A DNA stretch of 44,862 nucleotides from the NCBI GenBank assembly GCA_001567545.1, contig LLZO01000045.1, forward strand, positions 1 through 44,862, written 5' to 3'. Both the position numbers and the translations under genes were made by a program. How positions within the stretch are numbered: the stretch's first letter is position 1; the number at the start of each line of letters is the position of its first letter. The notes below the pieces were generated by a model that was not told the DNA's origin, searched no databases, and saw only the letters and a program-made list of their open reading frames with translations. Below, piece by piece: positions 7,988 through 16,128 of the stretch. Source of the DNA: Candidatus Tepidiaquacellales bacterium OLB5. GTDB taxonomy: Bacteria; Bacteroidota; Ignavibacteria; Tepidaquicellales; OLB5.

Positions 7988-9147
7988 ATGAAATTCGCTG
8001 ACGGAATATCCAGACTGGGAACCGAAACTGCTTTCGAAGTTCTGGCAAAAGCCAAAGCCCTTGAGGCACAGGGAAAAAGTATAATTCACCTGCAGATAGG
8101 TGAACCCGACTTCCCTACTCCAAAGAACATTTGCGATGCAGCAATAAGATCAATTCAGGCAGGTGATACACATTATACCGGCGCAGCCGGCACACCTGAA
8201 ACAAGAAAGGCAATCGCCGATTATGTTACCAGAACAAGAGGAGTTGAATATACACCGGATAATGTTGTAATGACCCCTGGCGCTAAGCCTATCATGTTCT
8301 ATACAATTCTGGCATTATTGCAGCCGGGTGATGAAGCTATGTATCCCAACCCGGGCTTCCCTATATATGAATCAATGATAAATTTTACCGGCGCTAAAGC
8401 GTTCCGATACCTTTAAGGCAGGAAAATAATTTTAATATTGACCTGAAGGAATTTGAAAAGAATGTAACGGATAAAACAAGGCTGGTAATTTTAAATTCCC
8501 CGGGAAACCCGACAGGTAAAACAATTTCCAAACAGGATATTGAAGCAATTGCCGAGATCTTGAAGAACAGGGACTGCATGATACTTTCCGATGAAATTTA
8601 TTCAAGGATATTATATGATGGAGCTGAATGTTTTTCAATTACCAAGCTGCCCGGATATAAGGACAGGACAATAATCCTGGACGGATTTTCTAAAACATAT
8701 GCAATGACAGGCTGGCGCGCAGGTTATGGCGTTATGAATCTGGAACTGGCCCCGATAATTACAAAACTGATGGTTAACAGCAATTCATGCACAAATGCAT
8801 TTGTGCAGAAAGGCTGCATTGAAGCGCTTAACGGACCGCAGGATGAAGTTGATAAAATTGTTGCAGAATTTGACAGGCGCAGAAAAATAATAGTTGAAGG
8901 ATTGAATTCGATAAAAGGATTCAACTGCTCAACACCGGACGGCGCATTCTATGCTTTCCCAAGCATAACCGGTACGGGAATGAAATCCAAAGAACTTGCC
9001 GATAAGCTGCTTTATGAAGCAGGCGTTGCCTGCCTTTCCGGCACCTCCTTCGGTTCATACGGCGAAGGTTATTTAAGGTTCTCATACGCAAATTCGGTTG
9101 AAAATATCAACGAAGCAATTAAGAGAATAAAAACAGTTGTAAATTAA
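7988..9147 (+). CDS. Aspartate-aminotransferase-type PLP enzyme, interrupted by a 1-nt indel
   Basis: Two reading frames (7988-8416 and the in-frame continuation through 9147) together encode a class I/II aminotransferase of about 386 residues, the normal family length. The first piece holds the substrate-side start and GAAGTPETRKAIADY. The second holds NSPGNPTGK, LSDEIYS and the PLP-lysine motif DGFSKTYAMTGWRAGY. The break is at about 8399-8402: adding one G (GCGTTCCG to GCGGTTCCG) restores AKAVPIPLRQE, matching the family. It likely transfers amino groups between aspartate or other amino acids and 2-oxoglutarate. Either a recent pseudogene or, more likely given similar breaks in gyrB and map, a sequencing error. 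A rho-independent terminator follows. Confidence 0.85.
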
Positions 9148-9160
9148 AATTAAATAAAAA

Positions 9161-9185
9161 CCCCTCAGAAACTGAGGGGTTTTTT
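9161..9185 (+). terminator. Rho-independent terminator after the aminotransferase gene
   Basis: Perfect 8-bp stem CCCCTCAG (9161-9168) / CTGAGGGG (9172-9179) with a 3-nt loop, followed by TTTTTT. It lies 13 nt after the stop codon and closes the liv/aminotransferase transcription region. Confidence 0.92.
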
Positions 9186-9277
9186 GTTTACAATTTGTTA
9201 CACAACAGATTTTTTTTAAATATATAATATTTCAAAATTTTCTGTTAATTTACTTCAAAATACCTAACATAAATATC

Positions 9278-10225
9278 ATGAAAAACGCTCTCTTAGCTTT
9301 ATACGTATTTTTATTATTAATTATCACACCGTTTACATTCAGCGGTCAGGTTTATCTTGACCTTATTAAGGAAGTAAAATTTTCAACTGAACCAAGAGAT
9401 ATTATACTTAATGAAAATGCCTATATTATCACAGCAGGTTCGGTTTATTCTGTTTCGATCACAGACCCGTATAATTTAAACAATACAGAAATTAAAGCTG
9501 TCAGCGGAGCTAAAAGTATAGCTTTTATCGGGCATTATGCTTATGTGCTTTACCCCGGTGCCAATATTGTTGTGTATGATTTTTCCAAATCACCTGTACA
9601 GAAAAAAACTGAAATTATTACTAACGGCAGAATTCAGAAAATAGCTATTAACAACGGGTATCTGTATGCTGTAAATGAAGATGCCGGTATGCAGGTTTAT
9701 GATGTAAACATTGCAGATTTTCCGGTGTATAAGAATACACAGGTTATTCCATTTAATGCCAGCGGTATTTTTGTAACAAATACCCGGGCTTTTGTGACAA
9801 GTACAGGCGGGCATTTATCTATTATCGATATTACCGATAAATCAAAGCTTCCTATTGTTGGTTCATATAACTCCGGAACCAGCTTTTTTGAGCCATTTGT
9901 TGACGGCAACATTGCTTACGTTCCGCAGGGCTCAACCGGAGTGCAGGTGCTGGATATCAGCAAACTGCCTACACCGGAATGGCAGTTTAATCTGTTCGGC
10001 AGGAAAAATTCACACCAGGTAGTTGCTTCTAATTTCTATGTTTGGGTAGCTGATGATAAATCTGTTGAAGGATTTTACAACGATGCACCGAAATCATATT
10101 ATTTTGCAGGTAATTTCAAGTTCAAAGATAAGGTTAACCGCATTGCTGTTGTTGACGGTAAGTATATTTACGTCTGCACTAAAGATAAATATTTAAAGAT
10201 ACTGAAGATCAGTTACAGGTATTAG
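9278..10225 (+). CDS. Secreted LVIVD-repeat beta-propeller protein
   Basis: 315 residues with a signal peptide (about 1-23, hydrophobic core ALYVFLLLIITPF). The body consists of recurring units of roughly 40 residues that end in phrases such as NIVVYDFS, GMQVYDVN, HLSIIDITD and GVQVLDIS, alternating with AYV/YAV strands. This is the LVIVD-type propeller repeat found in many Bacteroidota surface proteins. Function unknown; probably an extracytoplasmic binding or scaffold protein. It has no recognisable T9SS tail and no enzyme motif, and stands alone between two terminator/repeat-marked borders. Confidence 0.8.
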   Translation: MKNALLALYVFLLLIITPFTFSGQVYLDLIKEVKFSTEPRDIILNENAYIITAGSVYSVSITDPYNLNNTEIKAVSGAKSIAFIGHYAYVLYPGANIVVYDFSKSPVQKKTEIITNGRIQKIAINNGYLYAVNEDAGMQVYDVNIADFPVYKNTQVIPFNASGIFVTNTRAFVTSTGGHLSIIDITDKSKLPIVGSYNSGTSFFEPFVDGNIAYVPQGSTGVQVLDISKLPTPEWQFNLFGRKNSHQVVASNFYVWVADDKSVEGFYNDAPKSYYFAGNFKFKDKVNRIAVVDGKYIYVCTKDKYLKILKISYRY

Positions 10226-10262
10226 AATGATTGCGGATTTAGGATTGATATTTGCGGATTTA
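10226..10262. repeat. GCGG-rich repeat words, relatives of those flanking the four-helix-bundle gene
   Basis: Right after the stop of the propeller gene come ATGATTGCGGATTTAGG and ATTGATATTTGCGGATTT. The words TTGCGGATTT and ATGATTGCGG are shared with 6779-6818. No four-helix-bundle gene is present here. The site forms the boundary to the AT-rich defence-like gene pair at 10313-12387. Confidence 0.45.
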
Positions 10263-10312
10263 AAATTATTTGTTAAAAATTAAATTTATTTATGAATAAA
10301 TAAAAATTAATT

Positions 10313-11095
10313 TTAGCAATAATATTCGTTTATCGATTTTTTAGAAAGATAGCTATAAAATCCTTTATGTTCTGGTTTAATTAAATTATGAATATTTATA
10401 TCTTTGAATACTTTATATTTATTAAAAAATGGTTTGAATTCTAGGATACCCCAACTTTCACCTAAATAAAATAATAATAATATCTCATCTGTACTTAACT
10501 GAGAAAATAATAAATCAAAATAGAATTGTTTGTTTATATCATTAAGTTCAATATGTTTATCAATATATTTCATGATACTTTTAAAATTATTAAAGAAATC
10601 ATTTATATATTTTCCTTTTTGCTCTGTAAAAATTCTAAATAATTCTTTAATTAATAGAATTTCGGAATTTAAATCATTCGGATTTGTACTGCCATAAGGA
10701 TAGCTATTGTATAATTCAATTCTTAACAATTTTATTGCAAAATAGCCATAATTTTTTTCTGAATTTTTATCAACAACTACCGTATTTTCAATTAATTTTT
10801 GTCGAATGTTCAATAAATTAAAAAATACAGTTTCAAATCTTTGGATTTTTAATTCTTTTCTTGTTAGGTCCAGCTCATCCTTTTGCATTAAATAATTTAA
10901 TATTAAAAGTATAATACCGGAAAAAGCAATAAACACTGCAGAAGTCCCTCCCCACCAATCGCCAATTAATGCTAAATCAGATAGCTGATGTTTACCAATT
11001 AGTATTTTAGGAAGTAATGGACTAAAAATACCAATAATTGCAAGGAGAATAGCGGTATATAAAAGAAAATAATGCAGTTTATTTTTACTTTTCAT
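10313..11095 (-). CDS. Putative phage abortive-infection protein, AbiC family
   Basis: 260 residues. Two N-terminal membrane helices (about 9-30 and 48-68) enclose GDWWGGTSAVFIAFSG. They are followed by a charged helix QKDELDLTRKELKIQRFETVFFNLLNIRQKLIE, and a C-terminal helical part YIDKHIELNDINKQFYFDLLFSQLSTDEILLLFYLG...FKPFFNKYKVF. This order and these motifs are those of the putative AbiC-like abortive-infection family: a two-helix membrane anchor, an RFE-x-FF-x-LL block, then QLS-x-E-LLLFY. Members are linked to phage resistance by cell shutdown; mechanism unknown. Marked AT-richness relative to the neighbours suggests transfer. The preceding gene on the same strand ends 56 nt upstream. 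Confidence 0.82.
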   Translation of the reverse strand: MKSKNKLHYFLLYTAILLAIIGIFSPLLPKILIGKHQLSDLALIGDWWGGTSAVFIAFSGIILLILNYLMQKDELDLTRKELKIQRFETVFFNLLNIRQKLIENTVVVDKNSEKNYGYFAIKLLRIELYNSYPYGSTNPNDLNSEILLIKELFRIFTEQKGKYINDFFNNFKSIMKYIDKHIELNDINKQFYFDLLFSQLSTDEILLLFYLGESWGILEFKPFFNKYKVFKDINIHNLIKPEHKGFYSYLSKKSINEYYC

Positions 11096-11151
11096 AAATC
11101 TTTCTTAACCATTTATTATTCGTATTAATTTTTACGTTATTTACTCAAAAT

Positions 11152-12387
11152 TTATTTTCTTGGAACCCAAGTTAAATGAAAGTCAGAATGAAAATCTTCA
11201 GCTTTAATTTTTTTTCTTTTTCTGAAAGATGTATCAAGTTCAATATTTTTTGCATTAGATCCTGTTTCTATTCCTAAAATAGAACCATCCGTAAAAGTTA
11301 GTATCATAGCTTCACTTTCATGAACTCCTTTGATTGATTTTCTTTGACCAGTTTCCACATTAGCTACTTTTTTTCCGATCATAAATTTAGCTTTATTAAT
11401 AGAATAGTGTGGTTCAGGAGCTTTCACAATAATAGGAAGCCATTTTTTGGCTTCGTTTCTATTAAAAGCCATCTTCCCCTTAATTTTAAATTTTCTTTCT
11501 AAAATCCTCAAAAATTCCTTTAAACCTTTATACAGTAATTCTAAATCTTTACTAAATTTTTCGAATGCTCTAAATGGTAAAGCTTGTTTCCTTATTCCAT
11601 GAGTTGAGCTAACTCTTTGCTTTCTTAAAGTAGTGAAAAAACTATTAAAATTTTTAGATAGTTCTAATTCTGGAAAAACTTTTTTTAACATAAAAATTGT
11701 TTTTTCTTTTTCACCAGGATTTAAAACTAATTTTTGATTTAATTTTTCAGATAAAGCAATTAATGTATTTGAATCGATACCATCACGGAAATAACGGTTT
11801 AATTCTGCAAAAGCATCTTCATACCGGTGCGTATTTTGAGCAGAGGGAAATTTTGTTTCATCTAAATTGCCATATTTATAAATTTGTTTTCCAGTTACCT
11901 CTAATGCTATTCCATTAATATAGCTACATACTTCATAAATTTTACGTGTTATTAAAGAATCACCATGTTTCCATGAACCCTCTAAATAAACTTCTTTCCA
12001 CATATTAAATCTTTTATCTTGCTTAGCACTCCACAATGGTTTATTTATTAAAAAACCTGACCACTGTTTAATATGAGCTGGGGAATCTTTAAACAAATCT
12101 GGTAAAAAAGCCATTATGGCTAATTCACCATCTTGTAAAGCTCTATAACCAAATCTAACTTTAATATAATTATCCGTTTTTTTTTGTTTCTCAAGTTTCT
12201 TATAATATGAATCGGTGACAGTTACCTCTCCAGAAAAATAATCTGTTTTTACTATATATTTATCAGGTTCATCTCTGTAGGATGATAAGACTTGTTGTCT
12301 AAAATATCCTAAAAGTTGGTTTTCGATTTTAGTTTTCTTTTTATTATCCATAATTTCGCAAACTATATTGCTTTTAATGTCCTTCAC
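11152..12387 (-). CDS. Unrecognised 411-residue protein with HEPN-like R-x4-H motif, paired with AbiC-like gene
   Basis: Not assigned to a family. The start given is a GTG at 12387; an ATG at 12351 (MDNKKKTK, 399 residues) is equally possible. No signal or membrane helix is seen. Three blocks stand out. An N-terminal block (about 76-115) has FGYRALQDGELAIMAFLPDL and IKQWSGF. A helical middle (about 240-300) has LRKQRVSSTHG, where Arg258 and His263 form R-x4-H followed by a long charged helix, as in HEPN RNases. A C-terminal block has SEAMILTFTDGSILGIETGS. It has the same strand and AT-rich composition as the AbiC-like gene, suggesting a two-gene unit. A role as nuclease or sensor in phage defence is inference only. 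Confidence 0.6.
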   Translation of the reverse strand: MKDIKSNIVCEIMDNKKKTKIENQLLGYFRQQVLSSYRDEPDKYIVKTDYFSGEVTVTDSYYKKLEKQKKTDNYIKVRFGYRALQDGELAIMAFLPDLFKDSPAHIKQWSGFLINKPLWSAKQDKRFNMWKEVYLEGSWKHGDSLITRKIYEVCSYINGIALEVTGKQIYKYGNLDETKFPSAQNTHRYEDAFAELNRYFRDGIDSNTLIALSEKLNQKLVLNPGEKEKTIFMLKKVFPELELSKNFNSFFTTLRKQRVSSTHGIRKQALPFRAFEKFSKDLELLYKGLKEFLRILERKFKIKGKMAFNRNEAKKWLPIIVKAPEPHYSINKAKFMIGKKVANVETGQRKSIKGVHESEAMILTFTDGSILGIETGSNAKNIELDTSFRKRKKIKAEDFHSDFHLTWVPRK

Positions 12388-12454
12388 ATCTTAAAAAATA
12401 GGTTCAAATAAAATTGGAGCAGAAGTGAGTTAGTATTAAGAAATCCACATTAAA

Positions 12455-13174
12455 CTATACCTCCCCATACATTTTAATCACATTACCGGAATCAGATTTG
12501 CTCTCGTGGCATAAAATCAAACAGGTTTCTGCTATTTCCATTGGAGTTACCCATTTTGAAAAATCCTGGTTCTGCATGCTTTCCCTGTTTGCAGGAGTAT
12601 CAATTATACTCGGGATTATAGTATTAAAAGTAATATTAACATCTTTATACTCAGCTGCCAGCGTTTGCATTAAATTTACTACTCCTGCTTTGCTGAATGA
12701 ATAAGCAAACTTCCCTGCTGTAGTTTCAATAGCCGGCTTTGCGCCGATAGCTACTACCCTGCCGAAGTTATTAGCTTTAAAGAAACCAAGTACATGTTTT
12801 GTAAAATAAAATGTTGTATAAAAATTCAGCAATAGCTGCTTTTCGATCAGCTCTTTATCAGTATCTACAATCAACCTTTTGGGATGATACCCTCCAACAG
12901 TATTTATCAGGAAATCTATCCGTTTTTCCTGTTTAACAACATTTTCGCAGAATTCCTTCACTTCAGCTTCGTTGGAAGCATCACAAGGCAGCCCGTAACG
13001 CTTTGGCAGACCTTTGAATTCGGTTTCATCAGACTGCTCGAAGACCTTCATAAATTCAGGCATTGAACGGACAGGGATGTAAACCTTCATTCCATGTGCC
13101 GCAAAATGGTTGACTATTACCCTGCCTAATGCTCCCGTACCGCCTGTTACAATTGCTACTTTATTGTTGAACAT
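12455..13174 (-). CDS. Short-chain dehydrogenase/reductase (SDR) family oxidoreductase
   Basis: 239 residues from the ATG at 13174 (MFNNKVAIVTGG); an upstream in-frame start at 13201 runs into the palindrome cluster and is less likely. Classical SDR landmarks are present: the NAD(P)-binding TGGTGALGR near residues 9-17, an acidic PCDAS after strand 3, NTVGG (the NNAG position), and the catalytic YSFSK (Tyr-x3-Lys) with Thr/Ser upstream. The substrate cannot be told from sequence. It lies between the AT-rich pair and the repeat cluster, with no obvious operon partner. Confidence 0.88.
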   Translation of the reverse strand: MFNNKVAIVTGGTGALGRVIVNHFAAHGMKVYIPVRSMPEFMKVFEQSDETEFKGLPKRYGLPCDASNEAEVKEFCENVVKQEKRIDFLINTVGGYHPKRLIVDTDKELIEKQLLLNFYTTFYFTKHVLGFFKANNFGRVVAIGAKPAIETTAGKFAYSFSKAGVVNLMQTLAAEYKDVNITFNTIIPSIIDTPANRESMQNQDFSKWVTPMEIAETCLILCHESKSDSGNVIKMYGEV

Positions 13175-13198
13175 AATTAATACTTTTTTATTGTGTTG

Positions 13199-13350
13199 CA
13201 ACGACCTTTAGGTCGTGGAATAAATTACTTTTAAGTAAACGGCTTTAGCCGCTAATCCATTTTCTTTTTAGGGGCTTGCCCTAGGCATTTCTTTGGAGAA
13301 AGCCCCAAATTTATATCGTTTTAGGGTCCACGATCTGAAGGTCGTGGCTA
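13199..13350. repeat. REP/BIME-like cluster of palindromes
   Basis: A 150-nt non-coding stretch made of successive hairpins: ACGACC-TTTA-GGTCGT (13201-13216); TTACTT-TT-AAGTAA (13225-13238); CGGC-TTTA-GCCG (13240-13251); GGGGCTT (13271-13277) pairing with AAGCCCC (13300-13306) around an inner TGCC-CTA-GGCA; and CCACGATC-TGAA-GGTCGTGG (13328-13347). The outer hairpins share CGA(C/T)CT..AGGTCGTGG. This resembles the non-autonomous REP elements mobilised by Y1 (RAYT) transposases. No transposase gene is in the window. It lies in the intergenic space between the SDR gene and anmK. Confidence 0.7.
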
Positions 13351-13418
13351 TTATGAACAATTTTTATAAAGCAAATAAAAAATTGATAAATGAAAATTTC
13401 TGTTAAAATAATTTTTTT

Positions 13419-14600
13419 CTATTGGCAGATTTTCCCTAATATAACATCCTTGGTTGAACCTGTTACCCTGTTCATATTGGCCGGATTGCCGGAAATACAT
13501 TCATTTGCAAGAACGGCAAACAGCACTGCTTCCTTATTCATTGAATTAATTCCATTTTGCTTTACTTCATTTACGCTAACTCCTTTAAAATAATTCTTTA
13601 AAGCTCTCATGATTAAAGGATTTTTCGCTCCCCCGCCGCTAATCAGCAATTCTTCTATTACGCAAACCGGTTTTATAAAATTGTTATAATTATACCAAAC
13701 TGAATACGCTGTAAACTCTGTCACAGTTCTGATAATATCATATTTATTCAGCTTATTAAATTTTGCCAGTAATTTCTTCTGGAATTCAGCTCCGTAATGC
13801 TCTCTGCCGGTTGATTTGGGAGGTGATTTCCTGAACATTTTATCATTCAGCAGGTATCCGAACAGATCAGTATTAACAGCTCCTTTTTTAGCTGAATGGG
13901 CATTCTTATCGAATTTCTTTTTGAATAGGTGATACATCAGGCCGTCAATTATCATATTTCCCGGACCCGTATCAAAAGCAAAAACATCCTTTTTGGAAGC
14001 ATTCTTTTTAAGTATTGTAATATTTGATATTCCGCCGATATTCAGCAATGCCCTGTTTTTGCTTTTATGTGTAAACAGAATATGGTCCAGGAATGGCACC
14101 AGCGGTGCGCCGTCACCGTCAACAGCACAGTCTGCTATCCGGAAATCCCCTATTGTTGTAATACCTGTTAGAATTGCTATCACTGCAGGATCACCGATCT
14201 GTAAAGTTGATTTAACCCTGAATCCAATATAGTTATCCTTATTTGGCAAATGGTGAATTGTCTGCCCGTGCGAGCCAATTAGATCAACAGCAGCTGGATT
14301 TAAATTATTCTTTCTAAGAAGTTTTAATACTGCATCAGCAAATACAGCTCCAAGAATTACATTAAGCCGGGTTATCTCTTCCAGTTCTGCAGTGTTATTC
14401 ACCGAATTTTTAAAAACTGCCATACGAATGTTCTGGGGAACTGGATGTTCAATAAAATCAATAATTTTTATCCTTGAAGAAGTACCGTTTCCGGTTATCT
14501 GCAATAAAACTGCATCTACTGCGTCAACAGAAGTACCGGAAAGCAGCCCGATAATAGTTCTTTTATTTTTTCGGAGTAATGATAATAGTTTTTTGCTCAT
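13419..14600 (-). CDS. anmK: Anhydro-N-acetylmuramic acid kinase AnmK
   Basis: 393 residues from the ATG at 14600 (MSKKLLSLL); a GTG at 14627 is an alternative. The N-terminal IIGLLSGTSVDAVDAVLL matches the ATP-phosphate loop GLMSGTSxDGxD of AnmK. DLIGSHGQTIHHLP, DFRIADCAVDGDGAPLVPFLD, NIGGISNIT, FDTGPGNMIID and LLISGGGAKNP follow in family order. The enzyme hydrolyses the 1,6-anhydro ring and phosphorylates anhydroMurNAc to MurNAc-6-phosphate during peptidoglycan recycling. It is divergent from tig. Confidence 0.95.
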   Translation of the reverse strand: MSKKLLSLLRKNKRTIIGLLSGTSVDAVDAVLLQITGNGTSSRIKIIDFIEHPVPQNIRMAVFKNSVNNTAELEEITRLNVILGAVFADAVLKLLRKNNLNPAAVDLIGSHGQTIHHLPNKDNYIGFRVKSTLQIGDPAVIAILTGITTIGDFRIADCAVDGDGAPLVPFLDHILFTHKSKNRALLNIGGISNITILKKNASKKDVFAFDTGPGNMIIDGLMYHLFKKKFDKNAHSAKKGAVNTDLFGYLLNDKMFRKSPPKSTGREHYGAEFQKKLLAKFNKLNKYDIIRTVTEFTAYSVWYNYNNFIKPVCVIEELLISGGGAKNPLIMRALKNYFKGVSVNEVKQNGINSMNKEAVLFAVLANECISGNPANMNRVTGSTKDVILGKICQ

Positions 14601-14680
14601 ATACACAAATTTATTCAATTTATGCACAATTTGCCATACAATTCAATTTTAATGCAATTTTTACAGAATATTTCAGTGCA

Positions 14681-14711
14681 TTGAACGAAATTTTAATTAA
14701 GGTTATATTTG
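14681..14711 (+). promoter_or_regulatory. Candidate promoter for tig-clpP
   Basis: TTGAAC at 14681-14686 and TATATTTG at 14704-14711. Read as a Bacteroidota promoter it is TTG-N20-TAnnTTTG; read as sigma-70 it is TTGAAC-N17-TATATT. It lies 21 nt upstream of the tig ATG. Confidence 0.6.
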
Positions 14712-14732
14712 CTGATTAATTAATATAAATAT

Positions 14733-16103
14733 ATGGAATTTAAGGTAAATAAAATTGATGCGGTTAAACAGGAAGTGGAATTTGAACTCTCATACTCAGA
14801 TTTGGCTCCTCATTTTGATAAAGCAATAGCAAAATATGCAAAAAAGGCTGAAATCCCCGGTTTCCGAAAGGGAAAAGCTCCGGCTTCGATGATAAAACGC
14901 ATGTACGGTGATATGATAGAGCAGGCTTCACTTGAAGATGTTGCAAATGAAGTGTATAAGCAATACCTGGATGAAAATCATGTACACCCGCTGGGTGAAG
15001 CTCAGATGATAGATATAGATTACGAGCCTAAGCAGCAGTTTAAGTTCAAGATTAAATATGAAATAAAACCAGAATTTGAGCTTGCTGATTATAAAGGTAT
15101 CGAAGTTAACAGAACAGTCCACAAAATTGATGAAAAGATGATTGAGGATGAGATACGTTATATGCAGTCAAAGCATGTTACATATGAAAATGCAGAAAAA
15201 GCCGACGGAGATGAGTTCACTATCACAATGGATGTTCAGAAGCTTGATGAATCTGGGACAGATGTAATCGGTCAGACAGATAAAGATGTCAGATTTTACC
15301 TGAATGACCCGCAGATAAATAAAGAATTCAAAGAACAGCTGGCAGAAATAACAGTTGGAGAAGAAAGGATACTTAACCTTCCGGCTCAGGAAGAAGGTAA
15401 AACCGAAAAATACAGGGTACTCTGCAAAAAGATTGAAAAAGTAATTTTCCCCGAACTTAACGAAGAGTTCTTTAAACACCTGTATAAAGATGAAGAAATA
15501 AAGACTGCTGAAGAATTCAACAATAAAGTAAAAAAAGATCTTGAAGGAATATATAAAAATATCGGTGACCAGGAAGTAAGGAACAATATAGTTAGCGAAC
15601 TTATTAAGCTTAATGATATCACTGTTCCCGATGCTTTGGTTGAAAATGTTCTTAATTCATACATTGAAGATGTTAAGAACCAGAATCCCAAACGCCAGCT
15701 GCCTAAGGAATTTGATGAAGCTGAATACAGGAAACAGAAAAGAGTAGATGCTGTACTGCAGGTTAAATGGTACCTGATAAGGGATAAGATAATAGAAGCA
15801 GAAAAAATGGAAGTTTCTGATGCAGATCTGGATGCAGTAATTGAAACAGATGCAAAAAAATACAACCTTCCGGCAGATAAGCTGAAAGGTATCTATGAAA
15901 AGAACCCCGATATTAAGTACAGAATTCTGGATGATAAACTGATGAATTTTCTTGTGGAAAATTCAAAAATTACAGAGGTAGAAAAAACTGAAGATATACC
16001 GGATGAATCTGACGAAGAAACCGGAAAAAAAGAAACAAAACAGAAAAAAACAAAGAAAAAAGAAAAACTGAAAAATCAGAGTAATACCTGTTGGTTTTCT
16101 TAA
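14733..16103 (+). CDS. tig: Trigger factor (ribosome-associated chaperone)
   Basis: 456 residues as read. The N-terminal domain carries the ribosome-docking loop GFRKGKAP at 43-50. The FKBP-type prolyl isomerase domain follows (about 150-245, with FYLNDPQINKEFKEQLAEITVGEE), then the helical C-terminal chaperone domain ending near LVENSKIT. It binds ribosomes near L23 and shields nascent chains. The tail is a Lys/Glu-rich stretch; the last residues LKNQSNTCWFS look unnatural. One extra A in the run at about 16063-16067 would instead give EKTEKSE and a stop at 16084, so a small indel is possible. clpP follows 25 nt later, a classic pairing. Confidence 0.95.
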   Translation: MEFKVNKIDAVKQEVEFELSYSDLAPHFDKAIAKYAKKAEIPGFRKGKAPASMIKRMYGDMIEQASLEDVANEVYKQYLDENHVHPLGEAQMIDIDYEPKQQFKFKIKYEIKPEFELADYKGIEVNRTVHKIDEKMIEDEIRYMQSKHVTYENAEKADGDEFTITMDVQKLDESGTDVIGQTDKDVRFYLNDPQINKEFKEQLAEITVGEERILNLPAQEEGKTEKYRVLCKKIEKVIFPELNEEFFKHLYKDEEIKTAEEFNNKVKKDLEGIYKNIGDQEVRNNIVSELIKLNDITVPDALVENVLNSYIEDVKNQNPKRQLPKEFDEAEYRKQKRVDAVLQVKWYLIRDKIIEAEKMEVSDADLDAVIETDAKKYNLPADKLKGIYEKNPDIKYRILDDKLMNFLVENSKITEVEKTEDIPDESDEETGKKETKQKKTKKKEKLKNQSNTCWFS

Positions 16104-16128
16104 TATTATAAACTATAAAAGGGTATAA

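Noticed and set aside
13390-13593. Plus-strand frame between the palindrome cluster and anmK as a transposase remnant
   Set aside because: It mostly overlaps the anmK 3' end antisense and shows no Y1 transposase motif.
14606-14613. TAAATTTG box upstream of anmK
   Set aside because: No TTG at the right spacing, and it overlaps the possible start region.
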